A DNA stretch of 23,512 bases, from the IMG/VR virus record IMGVR_UViG_3300048126_000088, positions 1-23,512 of that record; one strand, written 5' to 3'. Positions 21,246 to 23,512 of the stretch are shown here, piece after piece (the first letter of the stretch is position 1; every line of letters starts with the position of its first letter). Made by a program: the position numbers and the translations under genes. Below the pieces are notes generated by a model, which was not told the DNA's origin, searched no databases, and worked only from the letters and a program-made list of their open reading frames with translations. Origin of the DNA: a virus.

Positions 21246-21333
21246 TTCGATTGTTCCATTAGTATGTGTTAAATGATATAAGTCATCTATATGATCTAGT
21301 GGATCCTTGTTCTGACTTACGAGTTAATGTTTC

Positions 21334-21341
21334 TATTTATA
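21334..21341 (-). promoter_or_regulatory. T4-type late promoter before the XhlA-like gene
   Basis: An exact TATAAATA on the minus strand lies in the 101-base gap after the stop at 21347. It should drive the 103-aa gene and the genes down to 17486, as I see no terminator in between. Confidence 0.8.
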
Positions 21342-21346
21342 CGAAA

Positions 21347-21697
21347 TCAATTATCTACCTTGGCACCTGATCGCCACTGGTAACATGACCAGTAACGTGC
21401 CTTCCACTTCGGGCCAGGGTCGTCACAGTTGTGTCTTGCCCTGAAACTTTTACGACGATTTGGATCGTCTCTCTTGATTTCCATGTTAGGATCACCAAAG
21501 TTCACCTTGACTACATTACCTTTATCATTATTGACATACACAGAAAACTTCTTTGGACCATCGGGTGTACGGAACGGATTGTTCAGTTTAACCTTCTTGC
21601 CCTGATACTCCGATTCCTCGACGACAAGAGTCTCGCCCGCACATGATTCGCAGCAGGCGTCAATAGTGTCTTCAAGGAATGTATTAAACGGTTTCAT
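21347..21697 (-). CDS. Conserved Cys-containing virion-type phage protein, 116 aa
   Basis: The ATG at 21697 (MKPFNTFLEDTIDACCESC) fits best; the longer frame to 21922 runs through the upstream gene. GGAGA and GAGG lie just upstream. The core KKFSVYVNNDKGNVVKVNFG, DPNMEIKRDDPNRRKSFRA and RHNCDDPGPKWKARYWSC is a well-conserved domain in marine phages, often next to or inside prohead and structural proteins. The leader Phe7-Leu8-Glu9 resembles the leader in three neighbouring genes. Cys in CCESC and in the C-terminal domain may bind a metal. Function is not known. Confidence 0.8.
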   Translation of the reverse strand: MKPFNTFLEDTIDACCESCAGETLVVEESEYQGKKVKLNNPFRTPDGPKKFSVYVNNDKGNVVKVNFGDPNMEIKRDDPNRRKSFRARHNCDDPGPKWKARYWSCYQWRSGAKVDN

Positions 21698-22865
21698 TCT
21701 CCAGAACCTCTTCACAGTTGTAGGTCTTACCCGCGAATACAAACGTAGAGTCACCTTTCGCCTTCGCCTGTTTCGCGGCGTAGATGAACTGACCTTTGTC
21801 TTCGGTCTTGACTGACTCGTTGTACTTACCCTTGCCATGTTTTGCAAGTAATGCTTTTGCCTTGGAGCTATCGTGGAAAGAGAATGTATAAGACTTACCG
21901 TCTTTTTCGTCCTTGACCACATAACCAGATTTGGTCATCTTAGTGATCTTGCCCATTCTCTTATCGCCATTCTTAGGTTCGTAGAAATCAACACCTCTTC
22001 CAACGTTGATTGAGTTCTTTGTCTCTGCGCCCATGCCTTTAGTTGCAAGAGTTCGGTAATTTTCATCAAGCGATTCTACTGATTCCTCTAACCCTTCACG
22101 CATGAGTTTACCACCTTTCACTCTGAATCCGTTATCTTTTAGGATTTTAGTAATAGTGGTCTTCTTTACCAAGTCGTCCATATCCTTGAGCAACTTAGTC
22201 AAACCCATGAATGCCTTATCCTGTACACTTAAAGAGGAATTCATAAACATAACACGTGCGAATGCAGCGGCCTTCTCGAACTCAATACCCTTTTTCTTAT
22301 GTTTCAAGAGTTCATTAGATATCTTTTCAAAATCTGCGGCTTCATCAAGTTCTACATCCTCAACATCTTCTTTAACAGTTCCGGACACACGCAATGCTGC
22401 GATGAATGCCTTGCCTTGTGGACCTTTGATGCCTGCCTTAGCCATTGCTTTATTGATAGCACCGCGATTCCACGGTCCCATGTTTACTGCTTCGTCAAGT
22501 TCGGTCGACTCATTAGTACCTAGAATCTTGTATGATTTGATACTTGCAGCCATATTACCTAGCGCAAGAGTCGCGTCCTTACCATTACGACTGTATAGGT
22601 GATACTTACCTTTACCATCAATGGTCATATTAACCTTGTCGACATTGTACTTTGCACTACGAGATGTACTCTTTACAGTGAAAACTCGCTTCTGACTAGA
22701 ACTAATAGAAGAACCGAATTCAATCTCAATTCGCATTCCCTTCTTTAACTTCTCAAAGTCGGACCGTGATACTGCTGCCTCTGTTAGATCAAGCTGTACC
22801 GACTCTTCGACAGACTCAAGCTCAGCAGTGACCTTAGTTTCTCTTAATTCAAAAAAATCTTTCAC
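21684..22865 (-). CDS. Modular prohead-core-type protein with repeated protease-site linkers, 393 aa
   Basis: The start is a GTG at 22865 with AGGAAG upstream, one base past the previous stop. The leader MKDFFELRET has Leu7-Arg8-Glu9. Four domain-like segments are joined by acidic linkers that carry L-x-E sites at LTE (27-29), LDE (123-125), LDE (173-175) and LEE/LDE (259-268). The first segment (about 33-113) is beta-rich, the second and third are helical, and the last (about 285-385) has KMGKITK-like strands around SGYVVKDEKDGKSYTF and a second fold QFIYAAKQAKAKGDSTFVFAGK. This suggests a precursor cut by the prohead protease. No single family name is certain. Confidence 0.75.
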   Translation of the reverse strand: MKDFFELRETKVTAELESVEESVQLDLTEAAVSRSDFEKLKKGMRIEIEFGSSISSSQKRVFTVKSTSRSAKYNVDKVNMTIDGKGKYHLYSRNGKDATLALGNMAASIKSYKILGTNESTELDEAVNMGPWNRGAINKAMAKAGIKGPQGKAFIAALRVSGTVKEDVEDVELDEAADFEKISNELLKHKKKGIEFEKAAAFARVMFMNSSLSVQDKAFMGLTKLLKDMDDLVKKTTITKILKDNGFRVKGGKLMREGLEESVESLDENYRTLATKGMGAETKNSINVGRGVDFYEPKNGDKRMGKITKMTKSGYVVKDEKDGKSYTFSFHDSSKAKALLAKHGKGKYNESVKTEDKGQFIYAAKQAKAKGDSTFVFAGKTYNCEEVLENETV

Positions 22866-22866
22866 T

Positions 22867-23049
22867 TTAACTTCCTCTGGATGCGCCTCGAAATACCTTA
22901 GACGGAGCGCGGTTTGTATTATTTAATTTAAGACTGGGGCCTTGCGACCCCGTCATGTTAAACTTATTATTTTCAGAACTAGTAGACTGCAACCTTTCTC
23001 GTTTCTCTTGAGACATCTTTTTGTTGCGTGGTTTCTTAGTCTTACTCAT
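22867..23049 (-). CDS. Small basic disordered protein, 60 aa
   Basis: The ATG at 23049 has AAGGAAT upstream. The product begins MSKTKKPRNKKMSQEKRERL and is rich in Lys, Arg, Ser and Asn with no hydrophobic core. Such peptides may bind DNA in the capsid, but this is inference. It lies between two genes with capsid-targeting-type leaders but does not show that leader itself. Confidence 0.65.
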   Translation of the reverse strand: MSKTKKPRNKKMSQEKRERLQSTSSENNKFNMTGSQGPSLKLNNTNRAPSKVFRGASRGS

Positions 23050-23058
23050 ATTTATTCC

Positions 23059-23511
23059 TTATTTTACTTTGTCCTGTCGTCGACGATCTCGGGCCATTCG
23101 CAACCAGTCTTTTGATGCGCGACTGTTATGTTGTCTGACCGCACTGAAAATCTTTTCAGACTCCGCCTTTGCTTTTTTAAACTTAGGATCTTTCTTTACC
23201 GAATCAGGAGTCAACCCTGTAGAACCCCTAGGAAACTTTTTAAGTTTATCCGCCGAGACTCTTTGCATCTTATCAAGTTCTCGTGACTTATTATACCACG
23301 CATCAAACTGGGCGTCAGTAGATTCTACTGCGTAACCCATCTTCTTCAGTTCAGCCTTGGAGAAGGATGGTGGTGGTTTACTGAAAAAGTCAGCCGATTT
23401 CTTGATCCTGTCTAGTTTCTTTTGAGACCCAAGACCATGTTTCGACGCACGAGCGGAAAGACGGTCTTGTGCAGACCGCCTTGCTTCTCTTATTTCAGTA
23501 AACTTTTTCAT
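23059..23511 (-). CDS. Basic internal-protein-like phage protein, 150 aa
   Basis: The ATG at 23511 is one base from the window edge, so its ribosome site is not visible; the gene itself looks complete. The leader MKKFTEIREA has Ile7-Arg8-Glu9 before Ala10, as in T4 internal proteins, whose leader is cut after Glu by the prohead protease. The rest is very basic and helical (RRSAQDRLSARASKHG, KKLDRIKKSADFF, ARDRRRQDKVK) with PPPSFSKAELKKMGY in the middle. A DNA-packed internal head protein is the best guess. Confidence 0.72.
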   Translation of the reverse strand: MKKFTEIREARRSAQDRLSARASKHGLGSQKKLDRIKKSADFFSKPPPSFSKAELKKMGYAVESTDAQFDAWYNKSRELDKMQRVSADKLKKFPRGSTGLTPDSVKKDPKFKKAKAESEKIFSAVRQHNSRASKDWLRMARDRRRQDKVK

Positions 23512-23512
23512 G

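Noticed and set aside
21246-21265. Five-codon upstream frame (MEQSK) that overlaps the XhlA-like start as ATGA
   Set aside because: It has no ribosome site and can easily occur by chance; noted only as a possible weak coupling.
1-23512. tRNA genes, CRISPR arrays, insertion sequences or attachment sites
   Set aside because: I saw no cloverleaf with a CCA-type end, no regular repeat-spacer pattern, no transposase and no convincing long direct repeats.

Overview
The window is a stretch of a large T4-like myovirus genome, probably from a marine phage of a Gram-negative host. The reasons are: a T4-type lysozyme, a class Ia ribonucleotide reductase pair, prohead-core-like proteins with T4-style cleavage sites, T4-type late promoters (TATAAATA), and tightly packed genes, all on the minus strand. 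Many neighbours overlap through ATGA, GTGA, TTGA or TAATG junctions. I could not identify host or species. I see no tRNA, CRISPR array, insertion sequence or plus-strand gene.

Transcription runs from high to low coordinates. The right end (20178-23511) holds virion or prohead-core-type genes. Four of these begin with a short leader that places a hydrophobic residue at position 7 and Glu at position 9, like T4 capsid-targeting peptides cut by the prohead protease. Next come a coiled-coil/membrane protein under a late promoter, a GT2-like glycosyltransferase and three T4-like proteins of unknown function (17486-20171). A sigma70-type promoter at 17050-17078 then opens a nucleotide-metabolism operon: nrdA with a built-in glutaredoxin, nrdB, a 47-aa zinc-ribbon protein, an adenine phosphoribosyltransferase, an MTA/SAH-nucleosidase-like protein and a GIY-YIG-like nuclease. 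Small early genes follow (9750-12295) under three more sigma70-type promoters.

From 9736 down to 6935 there is a late lysis-type region: a membrane-anchored small protein, a DUF6433-like protein, small membrane proteins, the T4-type lysozyme and a GT-A glycosyltransferase. A short early operon (6830-5699) encodes three small proteins and a HAD phosphatase and ends at a strong terminator. That terminator runs directly into a late promoter for a NodU/CmcH-type carbamoyltransferase. The left part (291-4027) holds small membrane proteins, a heptosyltransferase-like GT-B protein, a radical SAM/SPASM enzyme and a PurD-like ATP-grasp protein. It closes with a second terminator/late-promoter fusion that serves a gene running off the left edge.

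The glycosyltransferases, carbamoyltransferase, radical SAM enzyme and ATP-grasp enzyme look like a phage-encoded system for building or decorating a sugar or small molecule on the virion or host surface. That function is inference. Regulatory signals are unusually readable: six sigma70-type promoters, four late promoters, three terminators, and a hairpin that would hide a ribosome binding site in read-through mRNA but not in late mRNA.
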